Assembly: GCF_029143285.1 (NCBI RefSeq)
Contig: NZ_JAPDSH010000007.1
Coordinates: forward strand, 78,676 to 142,675
Origin: Vagococcus proximus
GTDB taxonomy: Bacteria > Bacillota > Bacilli > Lactobacillales > Vagococcaceae
DNA length: 64,000 nt
Reading direction: 5' to 3'
Both the position numbers and the translations under genes were made by a program. Under the pieces are notes generated by a model. It saw nothing but the letters and a program-made list of their open reading frames with translations. It did no database searches and was not told where the DNA came from. How positions within the stretch are numbered: the first letter of the stretch is position 1; each line of letters opens with the position of its first letter. Positions 37,091 to 46,292 of the stretch are shown here, in pieces.

Positions 37091-37735
37091 CTACATATAA
37101 GAAATCGCTTCGTCGCGTGTCATAAAGAAATGAATACCTGTAGTAGAATCTACCCAACGGTTAGTATTAAAATTAGATACAGTTACATAAGTACCGACTC
37201 GATAAATAAAGGCATCGTCTACATAGGAAGTAGCTTCTTTATATGAGATTTTTAAATCGGGACTCTTGATTGAGAGGACTTTTGCTTTTGAACAACGACA
37301 AGTATCGTTTGTTGCAGATGACCTCATAGCGTCTGCAGGAATCAGAAGTTGCACGATACGCTCTCCGTAACAATTCTTAAATCCCAGAAATGGCCCAGTT
37401 TTGGGACATTTTTGATGGAAATAACTCGTATCATCAGATGTAATAGCATCCGTTAAGTTAGCATTCTCTAATTGAGAGCAATAAAAATTAGCGCCACTTA
37501 AATTAGCATGATCAAAATTAGAACCACGTAAGTCAGCACCTATTAAAGAACTTCTAGTAAAGTTGGCATTGTTGAAGGTGCAATCTTTACAAAGTGAGCT
37601 GTCAAAAATCGTGTCAGTTAAATTTGTATGATTAAAATCTATATTAATGAAGGTGTAACCTGTGAAATCGTAGCCACTAAAATCGTTATGCGACCAGTTT
37701 TCATTTATATAGTATTTAGTAGAAGCTGTTAACAT
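37091..37735 (-). CDS. Pentapeptide-repeat protein with DUF5758-like C-terminal domain
   Basis: Residues about 15-100 are tandem pentapeptide repeats of A(D/N)LXX type (for example ANFTRSSLIGADLRGSNFDHA), which fold as a right-handed quadrilateral beta helix. The remaining part has LGFKNCYGERIVQLLIPADA then RSSATNDTCRCSKAKVLSI, a pattern I associate with DUF5758. No signal peptide is present. Function is unknown. Some pentapeptide proteins protect gyrase, but the short repeat block makes that only a guess. It is a single gene upstream of the Fur-linked ATPase. Confidence 0.85.
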   Translation of the reverse strand: MLTASTKYYINENWSHNDFSGYDFTGYTFINIDFNHTNLTDTIFDSSLCKDCTFNNANFTRSSLIGADLRGSNFDHANLSGANFYCSQLENANLTDAITSDDTSYFHQKCPKTGPFLGFKNCYGERIVQLLIPADAMRSSATNDTCRCSKAKVLSIKSPDLKISYKEATSYVDDAFIYRVGTYVTVSNFNTNRWVDSTTGIHFFMTRDEAISYM

Positions 37736-37812
37736 ATTTTATCTTACACTCCCTTTTATAAGACTTGTTACTTACATCCTACACCGTCAGTGGAATAAAA
37801 GCATCTCAAAAC

Positions 37813-37848
37813 AAAAAAACAGATTAGCGATTGCGCTAATCTGTTTTT
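37813..37848. terminator. Terminator after uppP (minus strand), palindromic
   Basis: AACAGATTAGCG and CGCTAATCTGTT arms with a 4-base loop, flanked by A and T runs on both sides. Confidence 0.9.
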
Positions 37849-37853
37849 TTATG

Positions 37854-38690
37854 TTAAGCCATTTGGAAGAACCAATAGCCGATTAAGATAATACCAAGGA
37901 TGATACGATACCATCCGAAAGGTTTGAAGTCATTTGTTTTAATAAATTGTAATAAGAAGCGAATAGCAAATAATGAAACAACAAATGCGACCACACAGCC
38001 GACAAGTAAAATCATTCCTTCATCAAAGCTGAATGTATTTCCTTTAACAAAATATTTAACAAGTTTTAAGCCACTTGCACCAACCATAACGGGGATGCTT
38101 AGGAAGAATGAAAATTCTGCGGCAACAAAACGTGAGCAGCCGATTAACATTGCACCAATGATAGTAGCACCTGAACGTGACGTCCCAGGCATAAGAGCAA
38201 GAACTTGGAAAATACCAATAATCACAGCATGTTTGTAGGTGAACTGTGAGAAGTCAGTAATTTTTGCAGTACGTGTCTTGTTCCAGTTCTCTACAACAAT
38301 AAATAAGATACCGTAGATAATTAACATTAAGGCAATTGGTAAGAATTTATGGAAATTTTCTTCAAACCAATCATCTAAAGGTAAACCGATAATAATAGCA
38401 GGAACACACGCAATTAATACTTTCCACCATAGCGTCCAAATTTCATTACGCTCAGTTTTTGTTTTCTTAAATGAAAGAGGGTTCAAGCGGTTGAAGTAAA
38501 TAATAATAACGGCAATGATAGCGCCTAATTGTACAACCACGTTAAACATCTCTTTGAAATCTGCTGAAGCATTTAAGTGTAGAAATTCATCTACTAAAAT
38601 TAAATGTCCAGTACTACTAATAGGTAGCCATTCGGTAATCCCTTCGACTATTCCTAAAATTACAGCTTTAAATAGATTAAACCAATCCAT
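37854..38690 (-). CDS. uppP: Undecaprenyl-diphosphatase
   Basis: This integral membrane enzyme removes the terminal phosphate of undecaprenyl pyrophosphate to recycle the wall-lipid carrier and confers bacitracin tolerance when abundant. The two signature loops GITEWLPISSTGHLIL and MPGTSRSGAT are intact. The 278-residue protein has about eight membrane segments. Also known as bacA. It is a single gene with its own terminator. Confidence 0.95.
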   Translation of the reverse strand: MDWFNLFKAVILGIVEGITEWLPISSTGHLILVDEFLHLNASADFKEMFNVVVQLGAIIAVIIIYFNRLNPLSFKKTKTERNEIWTLWWKVLIACVPAIIIGLPLDDWFEENFHKFLPIALMLIIYGILFIVVENWNKTRTAKITDFSQFTYKHAVIIGIFQVLALMPGTSRSGATIIGAMLIGCSRFVAAEFSFFLSIPVMVGASGLKLVKYFVKGNTFSFDEGMILLVGCVVAFVVSLFAIRFLLQFIKTNDFKPFGWYRIILGIILIGYWFFQMA

Positions 38691-38799
38691 CTTGTCAGTC
38701 CTTCCGATTCAATATTTATAATATACCTCAATTAGTATACCGATTAATCGAATAAAAACCAATAATATTTTAGTAACTTAATATTTTCTGAAAGAATAT

Positions 38800-38842
38800 A
38801 AAAAGGCAAAAGAGAGCAAACTAGCCTCTCTTTTGCCTTTTT
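38800..38842. terminator. Terminator at the end of the left sugar operon
   Basis: AAAAAGGCAAAAGAGAG and CTCTCTTTTGCCTTTTT are perfect 17-bp arms with a 9-base loop. On the minus strand it ends the operon 41673-38851. Confidence 0.92.
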
Positions 38843-38850
38843 ATTAAATG

Positions 38851-39720
38851 TTAGTCGCCGAAAACTTTTTGACAATAGCGACGTAAGTTTGCTAATGAAA
38901 TTTTTAATCCGTAATGGTTATCTTCAATCCCTTCAAATTCAATGGCAAGGGGACCTTTGTAGCCAGCATTACGTAATATGACTAAGCATTGTTCTACAGG
39001 CACGTTACCATGTCCTGTAATAGCACCGCGAAGGTAATTTCCACCACGAGTACCAAAGAATCCCTCACCTGGAAAAGCATCTGACCCCGGTTTAATGTGA
39101 AAGTCTTTTGCATGGGCATAGCCAGCATATGGTGCCACACGGCTAACAGCTTCTAAAGGATCTTCATCTACACATAAGAAATTCCCCATGTCTACTAATA
39201 ATTTAAAGTTAGAATGGTTAACCATTGAGTAAAGTTGTTCAACACGTGTGCTATCTTGTGAGAAGAAACCATGATTTTCTACCATTGTCATAATCCCTTT
39301 TTTAGCAGCGTATTCAGTAACTTCTAAACAACCTTCTACAATATAAGGAAGAGCTTGATCAAATGAGAGACCTATTTTTCCAGATGTTGCATCATGCCGA
39401 ACGCTTTTAGCTCCCAATATTTCAGCGATATCGATCATATTTTTAACACGAGCAACTTCAGCATTGAAATCACCGTCTGAACCGTTTAAAAAGTCAGCAC
39501 CGAATGTAAAGTTTGTAATAGGGAAATTCAAGCGATCCATTTCTTTTTTTAATTCTTTTGCATAGTCACGGTCAGAGATTGAATCATCATGGATTAAGTC
39601 AACGATTTCAATGGCATCAAAGCCCATTTCTTTAGCGAGAGAGATGGTTTCTAATTGTGAAACTTCACCTTTTGAGATGAGTTGGTTAAAACTATAAGTA
39701 CTGGCTGCAATAATTGTCAT
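38851..39720 (-). CDS. TIM-barrel sugar isomerase/epimerase-like protein (left operon)
   Basis: This 289-residue protein has the xylose isomerase-like TIM barrel fold. Candidate metal ligands are E in MVENHG, D in LLVDMGNF, H in YAHAKDFH and E in LAIEFEGIED. Members act as isomerases, epimerases, dehydratases or keto-glycoside lyases, so the fold alone does not define the reaction. It starts three bases after the oxidoreductase stop codon on the same strand, so both products likely act on one substrate. Confidence 0.85.
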   Translation of the reverse strand: MTIIAASTYSFNQLISKGEVSQLETISLAKEMGFDAIEIVDLIHDDSISDRDYAKELKKEMDRLNFPITNFTFGADFLNGSDGDFNAEVARVKNMIDIAEILGAKSVRHDATSGKIGLSFDQALPYIVEGCLEVTEYAAKKGIMTMVENHGFFSQDSTRVEQLYSMVNHSNFKLLVDMGNFLCVDEDPLEAVSRVAPYAGYAHAKDFHIKPGSDAFPGEGFFGTRGGNYLRGAITGHGNVPVEQCLVILRNAGYKGPLAIEFEGIEDNHYGLKISLANLRRYCQKVFGD

Positions 39721-39723
39721 TGA

Positions 39724-40794
39724 TTAATCCTCCTTGATTAGGACTTCATGTCCTGTTTCTGCTGATTCATAAATCGCATCTAGAATACGCATGATTGTGA
39801 CACCATCTTCTGCAGGCGTTAAGCAGTCGATACCATTTGCAACACAATCGACAAAGTGTTTAATTTCATTATAGAATAAACCGTTCATATCTAAAGCGGT
39901 AGGTGTTTTTAATTGGATATCAGTCATATAACCATTCATATCCGTATAAAGTTCTAGAGACGGGTTTAGACGAGCACCACCTTTTGTCCCAAACATTTCG
40001 ATTGTTCCTTCATCCTGTTTTAAGTTTAAGCTAAAACTTGCTTCTATTGAGATAACAGCACCGTTATCAAAACGAATCATAGCACTTGCTAAATCTTCAA
40101 CGTCACAAATGTTTTTTTCATTGGCAGTTGAAGATGAATAGTCAACGGAGTCTTTAATAGTTGGACGGTCAAATAATTTTTGAAAAGTTGCTCCGTAGAC
40201 AGAAATAGGTTTTGGTTGACCCATTAAATAGTTTAATAGGTCGATAACGTGAACGCCTAAATCAATAAGTGGGCCACCTCCAGAGCGTGATTTATCGCCA
40301 AACCAACCACCAGGGTTTCCATTACGGCGTAGATACGTTGCTTTTCCGTAATACATATCACCGAAAAAGTCATTATCACGGAAATCTGTGATAATACGAG
40401 CATCATTTCCGAAGCGGCGTACAAAGCCAATCATTAAAAGTTTTCCATTTTTATCAGCTGCTTCCTTCATAGCTTTTCCTTCTTCAACTGAAGTAGCCAT
40501 AGGTTTTTCGCATAAGACATGTTTACCAGCGTTTAATGCGGCAATCGCACACTCAGCATGTGCCGCATTCCAAGTACAAACACTTACCGCATCGATGTCA
40601 GCTTTTTCCAACATTTCTTCTTTTGTTGTGAATGTTTCTTTGACACCATATTGTTCAGCCATTTTTTGTAGTTGATCAGGATTGATATCACAAAAGGCTA
40701 CCAATTCAACGTTAGGCATTTTTTTATAAGCTTGAATATGTTCGTGTGAGATAGAACCCACACCGATAATTCCGATTTTAATTTTGTTTGACAT
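39724..40794 (-). CDS. Gfo/Idh/MocA family oxidoreductase (left operon)
   Basis: This 356-residue NAD(P)-dependent dehydrogenase opens IGIIGVGSISHEHIQAY, a Rossmann dinucleotide fold. The EKP catalytic motif is in HVLCEKPMATS, and GGGPLIDLGVHVIDLLNYL in the C-terminal domain includes the conserved His/Asp region. Members oxidise or reduce one hydroxyl of a sugar or cyclitol, often at C3. AGAGGA lies upstream. Neighbours on both sides are TIM-barrel proteins, fitting an oxidation-isomerisation sequence. Substrate unknown. Confidence 0.9.
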   Translation of the reverse strand: MSNKIKIGIIGVGSISHEHIQAYKKMPNVELVAFCDINPDQLQKMAEQYGVKETFTTKEEMLEKADIDAVSVCTWNAAHAECAIAALNAGKHVLCEKPMATSVEEGKAMKEAADKNGKLLMIGFVRRFGNDARIITDFRDNDFFGDMYYGKATYLRRNGNPGGWFGDKSRSGGGPLIDLGVHVIDLLNYLMGQPKPISVYGATFQKLFDRPTIKDSVDYSSSTANEKNICDVEDLASAMIRFDNGAVISIEASFSLNLKQDEGTIEMFGTKGGARLNPSLELYTDMNGYMTDIQLKTPTALDMNGLFYNEIKHFVDCVANGIDCLTPAEDGVTIMRILDAIYESAETGHEVLIKED

Positions 40795-40824
40795 AGTCAG
40801 TCCTCTTTTCTATAGGTAGGTATA

Positions 40825-41673
40825 TTATTGATTTGTTTTTTGTTTTAAGAAGTTAACAGCTGCTAAAATATCAGCTTCTGGATTGTCACCAACTTCACGT
40901 TCAATGGTTAAGTAACCTTTATAATTAATATCATCTAGAGCTTTTAAGTAGGCATCAAAATCAACATCTCCTTGACCTAATGGAAGCTCGACAAATGCTT
41001 TCGCATTTTGGATTTCTTCTTCAACAGTTCCGTGCATGCCATATAAAACTTCAGGATCAATGTCAAAGTTTTTACGTCCATCTTTTGCATGTGTGTGAAC
41101 GATATAGTCTTTTAATGTGTAGACAGCTTCAACTGGGTTATCACCCGTTACCATGACAAAGTTAGCAGGGTCTAAGTTAACAGCAAAACCTGTTCCTGGA
41201 AGAGGGTCTAAAAATCCTTTTAAAGTTGTTGCAATTTCAGGTCCTGTTTCAATAGCGTAGTGAGCATCCATTGTGTTTGCATATTCTGCTAATTCAAAAC
41301 AAGCTTCTTGCATTAGTTTAAAACGATCATGGTTTTGGTCAGCAGGAATTACGCCAATATGAGTTGTGACAATATTAGTACCAAGTTCCATCGCTAAATC
41401 CATAACACGTTTTGATTCGTCCATAATTTGTGGGTAGCGTGTTTTGTCATGTAACATCAAATCTGCTACTAATCCAGAAATGTCTAATCCAGCATCTTTT
41501 ACTTGTGATAAGAAAAGTTTTGCTTTGTCGTTTGAAAGGTTACGAGCAGAAAGTTCACCATTAAAGGCATGAACTTGGATACCTTGTGCGCCAACACGAA
41601 CTGCTTGTTCAAGCGCCACCTCGTAGTCTGTTCTAAATGATTCTAGCATGACGCCAATTGGAAATTTATACAT
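40825..41673 (-). CDS. TIM-barrel sugar isomerase/epimerase-like protein, first gene of left operon
   Basis: This 282-residue xylose isomerase-like barrel has candidate ligand positions in HYAIETGPE, FAVNLDPANF, VHTHAKDG and YLTIEREVG. It shares the fold but little sequence with the other three barrels in this region. AGGAGGAAT precedes the ATG. A cre-like site lies 37-52 bases upstream. It heads the three-gene minus-strand operon. Confidence 0.85.
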   Translation of the reverse strand: MYKFPIGVMLESFRTDYEVALEQAVRVGAQGIQVHAFNGELSARNLSNDKAKLFLSQVKDAGLDISGLVADLMLHDKTRYPQIMDESKRVMDLAMELGTNIVTTHIGVIPADQNHDRFKLMQEACFELAEYANTMDAHYAIETGPEIATTLKGFLDPLPGTGFAVNLDPANFVMVTGDNPVEAVYTLKDYIVHTHAKDGRKNFDIDPEVLYGMHGTVEEEIQNAKAFVELPLGQGDVDFDAYLKALDDINYKGYLTIEREVGDNPEADILAAVNFLKQKTNQ

Positions 41674-41709
41674 GTATTATTCCTCCTAAGGGATTAGTTT
41701 ATGATTGTA

Positions 41710-41725
41710 TTGTATACGTTTTCAA
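41710..41725. promoter_or_regulatory. cre-like site and shared TTGTATAC element upstream of the left operon
   Basis: TTGTATACGTTTTCAA fits the CcpA cre pattern WTGNAANCGNWNNCWW with one mismatch. It also contains TTGTATAC, which recurs before the right operon. It may be read by CcpA, by one of the AraC regulators, or both. Confidence 0.5.
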
Positions 41726-41777
41726 TCCAGAGAGATAGATGAGATATTGCTAAGTAATGGTAAAATCTTGCTATATT

Positions 41778-41812
41778 AAAAAAAGACAGCTATTAATAGC
41801 TGTCTTTTTTTA
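41778..41812. terminator. Terminator after the left AraC regulator gene
   Basis: AAAAAAAGACAGCTA and TAGCTGTCTTTTTTT arms with a 4-base loop. It separates the minus-strand regulator from the operon it precedes. Confidence 0.88.
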
Positions 41813-42608
41813 ACTCTTCTGAAGGAAGGTAACCAAAGTGTTTACGATAAGTTTTTGAAAAGTAAGAAGCATCGTTGAAGCCGCAAGCAATGGCACAGTC
41901 GGAAACGACTGCATTAGGCTGGCTCAAGAGAAGTTGCGCCCGAGTGCAACGAAAATGAGTGATAAATTCATTTACAGTAAGGTTAGTGACTTCTTTAAAC
42001 ACTCGACAAAAATGAAACTTGCTTACACCTACATGGTTGCATATATTATCAATTAGAATAGGTTCATGATAATGAGTCGCGATGTAATCAATACCAGCTT
42101 TGGCTATATCGATTTTAGTATTACCGCTTTTTATGTTTGTAACCATTTCAGCTGCTAGATATCGATGAAGAAGACCAATCATTTGTAGACTCATTCCTTG
42201 TAAAATAGCCTTATGAAAGTCTGATTTAGTATCAAATTCTTTCATCATATTTTTATAGAGTGAGCTTATTTCCACATGAGTGGTTTTATTTTTAAAATGG
42301 TAGTGAGTATAATCTAGTCCAAATTTTGCAATAAAAGTATGCTCAATGATTAAACACCGATAGGTTGAGTGTGGAGTTAAGGTTTTCATGCTGTGAAGGC
42401 AATTTGAGTCGATAATGATGATATCACCTGGTTCAGCTGTAATTTCTTGATCGTTAATCGTAACAAGTAATTGGCCTGTTTGGATGAGTAGTAGCTCGAT
42501 ATTTGTATGCCAATGAGGTAAAACTTCACTGTCAATGAAACAAGAATGTAAAAGCAAAGGTAAATCTGGGTCTGGACAAAGATGTGTTTCATATAAAATA
42601 GAGGTCAT
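41793..42608 (-). CDS. AraC family transcriptional regulator (left)
   Basis: This 271-residue regulator has an N-terminal cupin-like effector domain (about 15-105: LPHWHTNIELLLIQTGQLLV) and two helix-turn-helix motifs at the C-terminus (about 170-268: DNICNHVGVSKFHFCRVFKEVT and CAIACGFNDASYFSKTYRKHFG). It likely senses a sugar or its keto product and activates the neighbouring operon. It is divergent from a second AraC gene 132 bases away. Confidence 0.9.
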   Translation of the reverse strand: MTSILYETHLCPDPDLPLLLHSCFIDSEVLPHWHTNIELLLIQTGQLLVTINDQEITAEPGDIIIIDSNCLHSMKTLTPHSTYRCLIIEHTFIAKFGLDYTHYHFKNKTTHVEISSLYKNMMKEFDTKSDFHKAILQGMSLQMIGLLHRYLAAEMVTNIKSGNTKIDIAKAGIDYIATHYHEPILIDNICNHVGVSKFHFCRVFKEVTNLTVNEFITHFRCTRAQLLLSQPNAVVSDCAIACGFNDASYFSKTYRKHFGYLPSEELKKDSY

Positions 42609-42740
42609 ATGCTTGGCTCCTTACTAAAATTCAACGAAATAAAACTTGCAATCACGTATGATACCCCTTACATTATAAGACAGATAGAATGTGGTCACAA
42701 TCTTTTTTAGTGACTTAGTTTAAGATAGAAGGTGAACAGA

Positions 42741-43619
42741 ATGAGTGTCAGTAAATTTTTAGAAATTCCTGATTTAGATAATGAGTTTCCGTTTAGAAGT
42801 TTTAATGATTATGGGTTAGCCTTGGTATACCCCCATTGGCATAAAGAGGTAGAGTTTATTTATGTGATTAAAGGATCTATTCAAATAGGTGTACATGATG
42901 ATTTGGTGCAAGTAGATGAAGGAGAAATTTATTTTTTTACGAGTGGTCAAACACATTATATACTAGCGGCACCAGGCAGTGAACGATTGGTTTATCAGTT
43001 TGATACAAAATTATTTTTTGAGCAAGATCCATTAAAAACGAAACAGGAAAGCTTAAAAGATATTTTTAATACGCGTGAGAATTTTAGTCGAAATTGGCCT
43101 AAGTATGTGGAGCAAGAAGTGAGTGAGTGTTTAGCAAATTTACATGATGAAGTTTTAGAAAAAGAGATGGGCTATCTTTTTCAAATCCAACGCTATCTTT
43201 ATGACCTGGTAGCATTATTTGCCAGAAAAGTTCCTAAAAAGATGGAGCCAATGAAAAAGGCACTAACAGATGATTCCATGAAAAATAAAGAAACACTTGA
43301 ACGAATGGACAAAATTTTTGCTTATATTGAGGACCATTATAATACTGGGGTGACATTAGAGGAAGTGGCTAGACACATTGGGTTTAGTCCCCATTATTTT
43401 ACACGCTTTTTCAAAAAGAACACAGGAACAACTTTTGTAGGATTTTTAACGGAATATCGCCTAACAATTGCTAAATCAATACTAGGTACAGAAGACCTAC
43501 CAATGGTAGAAGTAGCTGAGAAGTCTGGATTTAATAGTGTGAAAACTTTTCATCATGTCTTTAAAGAAAATGTTGGAATGTCACCATTAAAGTATCAAAA
43601 GTCAATATCTGGGAATTAA
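42741..43619 (+). CDS. AraC family transcriptional regulator (right)
   Basis: This 292-residue regulator has a cupin-like N-terminal domain (PHWHKEVEFIYVIKGSIQIG, about 32-60) and a C-terminal AraC DNA-binding domain (LEEVARHIGFSPHYFTRFFKK and MVEVAEKSGFNSVKTFHHVFKE). ATG 42741 is chosen since GAAGGTGA lies directly upstream. It is followed 79 bases later by the right operon, with an exact inverted repeat between them. It shares domain plan but only modest sequence with the left regulator. Confidence 0.9.
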   Translation: MSVSKFLEIPDLDNEFPFRSFNDYGLALVYPHWHKEVEFIYVIKGSIQIGVHDDLVQVDEGEIYFFTSGQTHYILAAPGSERLVYQFDTKLFFEQDPLKTKQESLKDIFNTRENFSRNWPKYVEQEVSECLANLHDEVLEKEMGYLFQIQRYLYDLVALFARKVPKKMEPMKKALTDDSMKNKETLERMDKIFAYIEDHYNTGVTLEEVARHIGFSPHYFTRFFKKNTGTTFVGFLTEYRLTIAKSILGTEDLPMVEVAEKSGFNSVKTFHHVFKENVGMSPLKYQKSISGN

Positions 43620-43654
43620 ATAATAACTCTTGGGAAGAAATCTCTCCATTCGTT

Positions 43655-43675
43655 TTGTATAGTAAAGGTATACAA
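43655..43675. promoter_or_regulatory. Exact inverted repeat TTGTATA-N7-TATACAA before the right operon
   Basis: The arms are perfect, the spacer is GTAAAGG, and the outer flanks CGTT and AACG extend the symmetry with one extra A. It ends 23 bases before the start codon of the oxidoreductase gene, so it likely overlaps the promoter. A regulator-binding role is inferred. Confidence 0.55.
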
Positions 43676-43698
43676 AAACGAGTTGGAGGGATTTTTTT

Positions 43699-44778
43699 AT
43701 GACATTAAAAGTTGGAATTATCGGTTGTGGTGGGATTGCAAATGGGAAACATATGCCCGCGCTTAAACAAGTAAAAGAAATAGAAATGGTTGCATTTTGT
43801 GATAGTATTATTGACCGAGCAGAGCAGGCTGTTAAAGAATACGGAAATGAAAGCGCTAAATCATATGAGGATTATCGTGAGTTATTAAAAGATAATTCAG
43901 TTGACGTTATCCATGTGTGTACACCGAACAGTTCTCATGCAGAGATATCAATTGCGGCAATGGAAGCAGGAAAACATGTTATGTGTGAAAAACCAATGGC
44001 TAAGACATCAGAAGAAGCACGTCAAATGATTGCAGCTTCTGAACGTACAGGTATGAAGTTAACAATCGGGTATCAAAATCGTTTTAGAACTGATTCAACT
44101 TATCTAAAACAAGCCTGTGAAGAAGATGATTTGGGTGACATCTATATTGGAAAAGCTCATGCGATACGTCGACGTGCTGTTCCGACTTGGGGAGTATTTT
44201 TAGATGAAGAGGCACAAGGCGGTGGACCGTTGATTGATATTGGAACACATGCTTTAGATTTAACGTTGTGGATGATGGATAATTATAAGCCAAAATATGT
44301 CGTGGGCAATACTTACCGAAAACTTGCTGACACCGAAAATGCAGCAAATGCATGGGGCCCGTGGGATCCTAAAAAATTTACTGTTGAAGATTCAGCTTTT
44401 GGTTTTGTTACCATGGAAAATGGTGCAACAATCTATCTAGAAGCGAGTTGGGCATTAAATACAACAGATGTAAGCGAAGCTGTCACAACGTTATCAGGAA
44501 CGAAGGCAGGCGCTACTATGAAAAATGGGCTAGTTATTAATGGTGAAGATAGAGGACTATTATATGAGAAAAAAATTGATTTAGAGGCAGCAGGTGTCGC
44601 TTTCTTTGAAGGTGCTAGCCAAGATCCAGCGGTTAATGAAGCTCGTTCGTGGATTAATGCTATTTTGACGGACACAGAGCCAGTTGTTAAGCCGGCACAA
44701 GCTTTGGTCGTAACTGAAATTTTAGAAGCCATGTATGAATCATCAAAACTAGGAGAACCTGTTTTCTTAAATAAATAG
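43699..44778 (+). CDS. Gfo/Idh/MocA family oxidoreductase (right operon, first gene)
   Basis: This 359-residue dehydrogenase has VGIIGCGGIANGKHMPAL for NAD(P) binding, the EKP motif in HVMCEKPMAKTS and GGGPLIDIGTHALDLTLWMM in the C-terminal domain. GGAGGG precedes the ATG. It is the second of three such enzymes here. The protein resembles the left-operon copy in motifs but is clearly divergent, so it is not a recent duplicate. Confidence 0.9.
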   Translation: MTLKVGIIGCGGIANGKHMPALKQVKEIEMVAFCDSIIDRAEQAVKEYGNESAKSYEDYRELLKDNSVDVIHVCTPNSSHAEISIAAMEAGKHVMCEKPMAKTSEEARQMIAASERTGMKLTIGYQNRFRTDSTYLKQACEEDDLGDIYIGKAHAIRRRAVPTWGVFLDEEAQGGGPLIDIGTHALDLTLWMMDNYKPKYVVGNTYRKLADTENAANAWGPWDPKKFTVEDSAFGFVTMENGATIYLEASWALNTTDVSEAVTTLSGTKAGATMKNGLVINGEDRGLLYEKKIDLEAAGVAFFEGASQDPAVNEARSWINAILTDTEPVVKPAQALVVTEILEAMYESSKLGEPVFLNK

Positions 44779-44794
44779 AGTGAGGTCGATTAAG

Positions 44795-45544
44795 ATGGAG
44801 CCAATGATTAGTTTACAATTGTGGAGTGTGCAAGAAGCGTGTGAGGAAGATTTTTTAGGAACACTCACAAAAGTTAAAGAGTTCGGCTATGATGGTGTTG
44901 AGTTTGCTGGCTATTACGGTCTGGATGCAGATGTAATTAAAGAGCATTTAGATAAATTAGGACTTAAAGTGTCTGGTTCTCATATTGCAGCAGGTAAACT
45001 GAAGGAAGATTTAGCTGGAACAATTGAATTTGAGAAAAAAATAGGAAATAACACAATTATCATCCCTTGGATTGAAAGTGGAAGTAAAGACAAATGGGAA
45101 GAAAATTTTGCATTCTTTAATGAAATCCAACCGGTTATTGAATCAGCTGGTATGTTATTAAGTTATCATAATCACTCGCATGAATTTACTGAAATAACTA
45201 ACTTTTCAGCATTGGAAGAGATGCTAAAATCAGTACCTAAAATGAAGCTAGAGGTAGATACTTACTGGGTGAATTTTGCTGGAGAAGATACTTTAGAATG
45301 GTTAGAAAATTATAAAAAATATATCGATTGTCTACACATTAAAGATGCTATTAAACTGGAAAATGATTTTGAAAGTACCGAATTAGGAAAAGGAATTCTT
45401 CCTTTAAAAGATTATGCTAAATTTGGTGCGGACAATCAGTTAAGGTGGTTAGTGATAGAGCAAGAAGCATTTCAAGAGTTATTGCCAATGGAAAGTGCAG
45501 CATATAATCAAAAAGTACTAAGAACTATTTTGAAAGAGGTGTAG
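44795..45544 (+). CDS. TIM-barrel sugar isomerase/epimerase-like protein (right operon)
   Basis: At 249 residues this is the shortest of the four barrels. Candidate metal ligands are in [28 protein letters not shown] and VIEQEAF. ATG 44795 is preferred to GTG 44780 because GAGTGAGG lies upstream at better spacing. It begins 16 bases after the oxidoreductase stop and five bases before the ThuA gene's start, in a tight operon. Confidence 0.85.
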   Translation: MEPMISLQLWSVQEACEEDFLGTLTKVKEFGYDGVEFAGYYGLDADVIKEHLDKLGLKVSGSHIAAGKLKEDLAGTIEFEKKIGNNTIIIPWIESGSKDKWEENFAFFNEIQPVIESAGMLLSYHNHSHEFTEITNFSALEEMLKSVPKMKLEVDTYWVNFAGEDTLEWLENYKKYIDCLHIKDAIKLENDFESTELGKGILPLKDYAKFGADNQLRWLVIEQEAFQELLPMESAAYNQKVLRTILKEV

Positions 45545-45549
45545 AGATA

Positions 45550-46269
45550 ATGATAAATGTCACAGTTTGGAATGAATACCGCCATGAAAAAGAAAGTGAC
45601 GAGGTTCGTTCGGTTTACCCAGAAGGCATTCATGAGCAATTAAAAAGTTTTTTAAAAGATGAGTTTACCGTTCATACAGCCACTCTTGATGAACCAGAGC
45701 ATGGACTAACTGTAGAGGTTTTAGAAAATACAGATGTTTTGATTTGGTGGGGACATAAAGCACATCAAGATGTTAGTGATGAAATTGTTAATCGTGTTCA
45801 CGAACGCGTTCTTCAAGGAATGGGGTTAATAGTGCTTCATTCAGGGCATATGTCGAAGATTTTTATTAAATTAATGGGGACAACTTGTGATTTGAAATGG
45901 CGTGAAGCGGATGAGCGTTGTCATATTTGGACGGTGGATCCAAGTCATCCGATTGCTGAAGGATTAGGCGAGTGTATTAAATTGGAAAAAGAAGAGATGT
46001 ATGGTGAGCACTTTGATATTCCTGCACCTGAAGAATTAATCTTTATTAATTGGTATGAGGGAGGCGAAGTATTTAGAGGGGGCTGTACATACCGACGTGG
46101 AAATGGAAAGATATTTTATTTCCAACCGGGACATGAAACGTATCCAACTTACTACCATAAAGATATCCAACGCGTGATTAAAAATAGTGTACGTTGGGCT
46201 AATCCAACAGCTAACACTTATCCTACGTATGGTCATCATCAACCGGTCGTACCAATTCAAAAAAAATAA
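45550..46269 (+). CDS. ThuA-domain protein
   Basis: This 239-residue protein has the ThuA fold (class I glutamine amidotransferase-like), with [22 protein letters not shown] and the C-terminal [16 protein letters not shown]. In rhizobia, ThuA works with the Gfo/Idh/MocA enzyme ThuB in conversion of trehalose to 3-ketotrehalose. Its presence between a TIM barrel and a Gfo-type enzyme is the main hint that this operon handles 3-keto sugars. Its exact reaction here is unknown. Confidence 0.87.
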   Translation: MINVTVWNEYRHEKESDEVRSVYPEGIHEQLKSFLKDEFTVHTATLDEPEHGLTVEVLENTDVLIWWGHKAHQDVSDEIVNRVHERVLQGMGLIVLHSGHMSKIFIKLMGTTCDLKWREADERCHIWTVDPSHPIAEGLGECIKLEKEEMYGEHFDIPAPEELIFINWYEGGEVFRGGCTYRRGNGKIFYFQPGHETYPTYYHKDIQRVIKNSVRWANPTANTYPTYGHHQPVVPIQKK

Positions 46270-46292
46270 AAACAAAGAAAAGAGGAAAAATA

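Noticed and set aside
37091..37735. Qnr-type quinolone-protection protein
   Set aside because: The pentapeptide block is only about 17 repeats and is joined to a different C-terminal domain.
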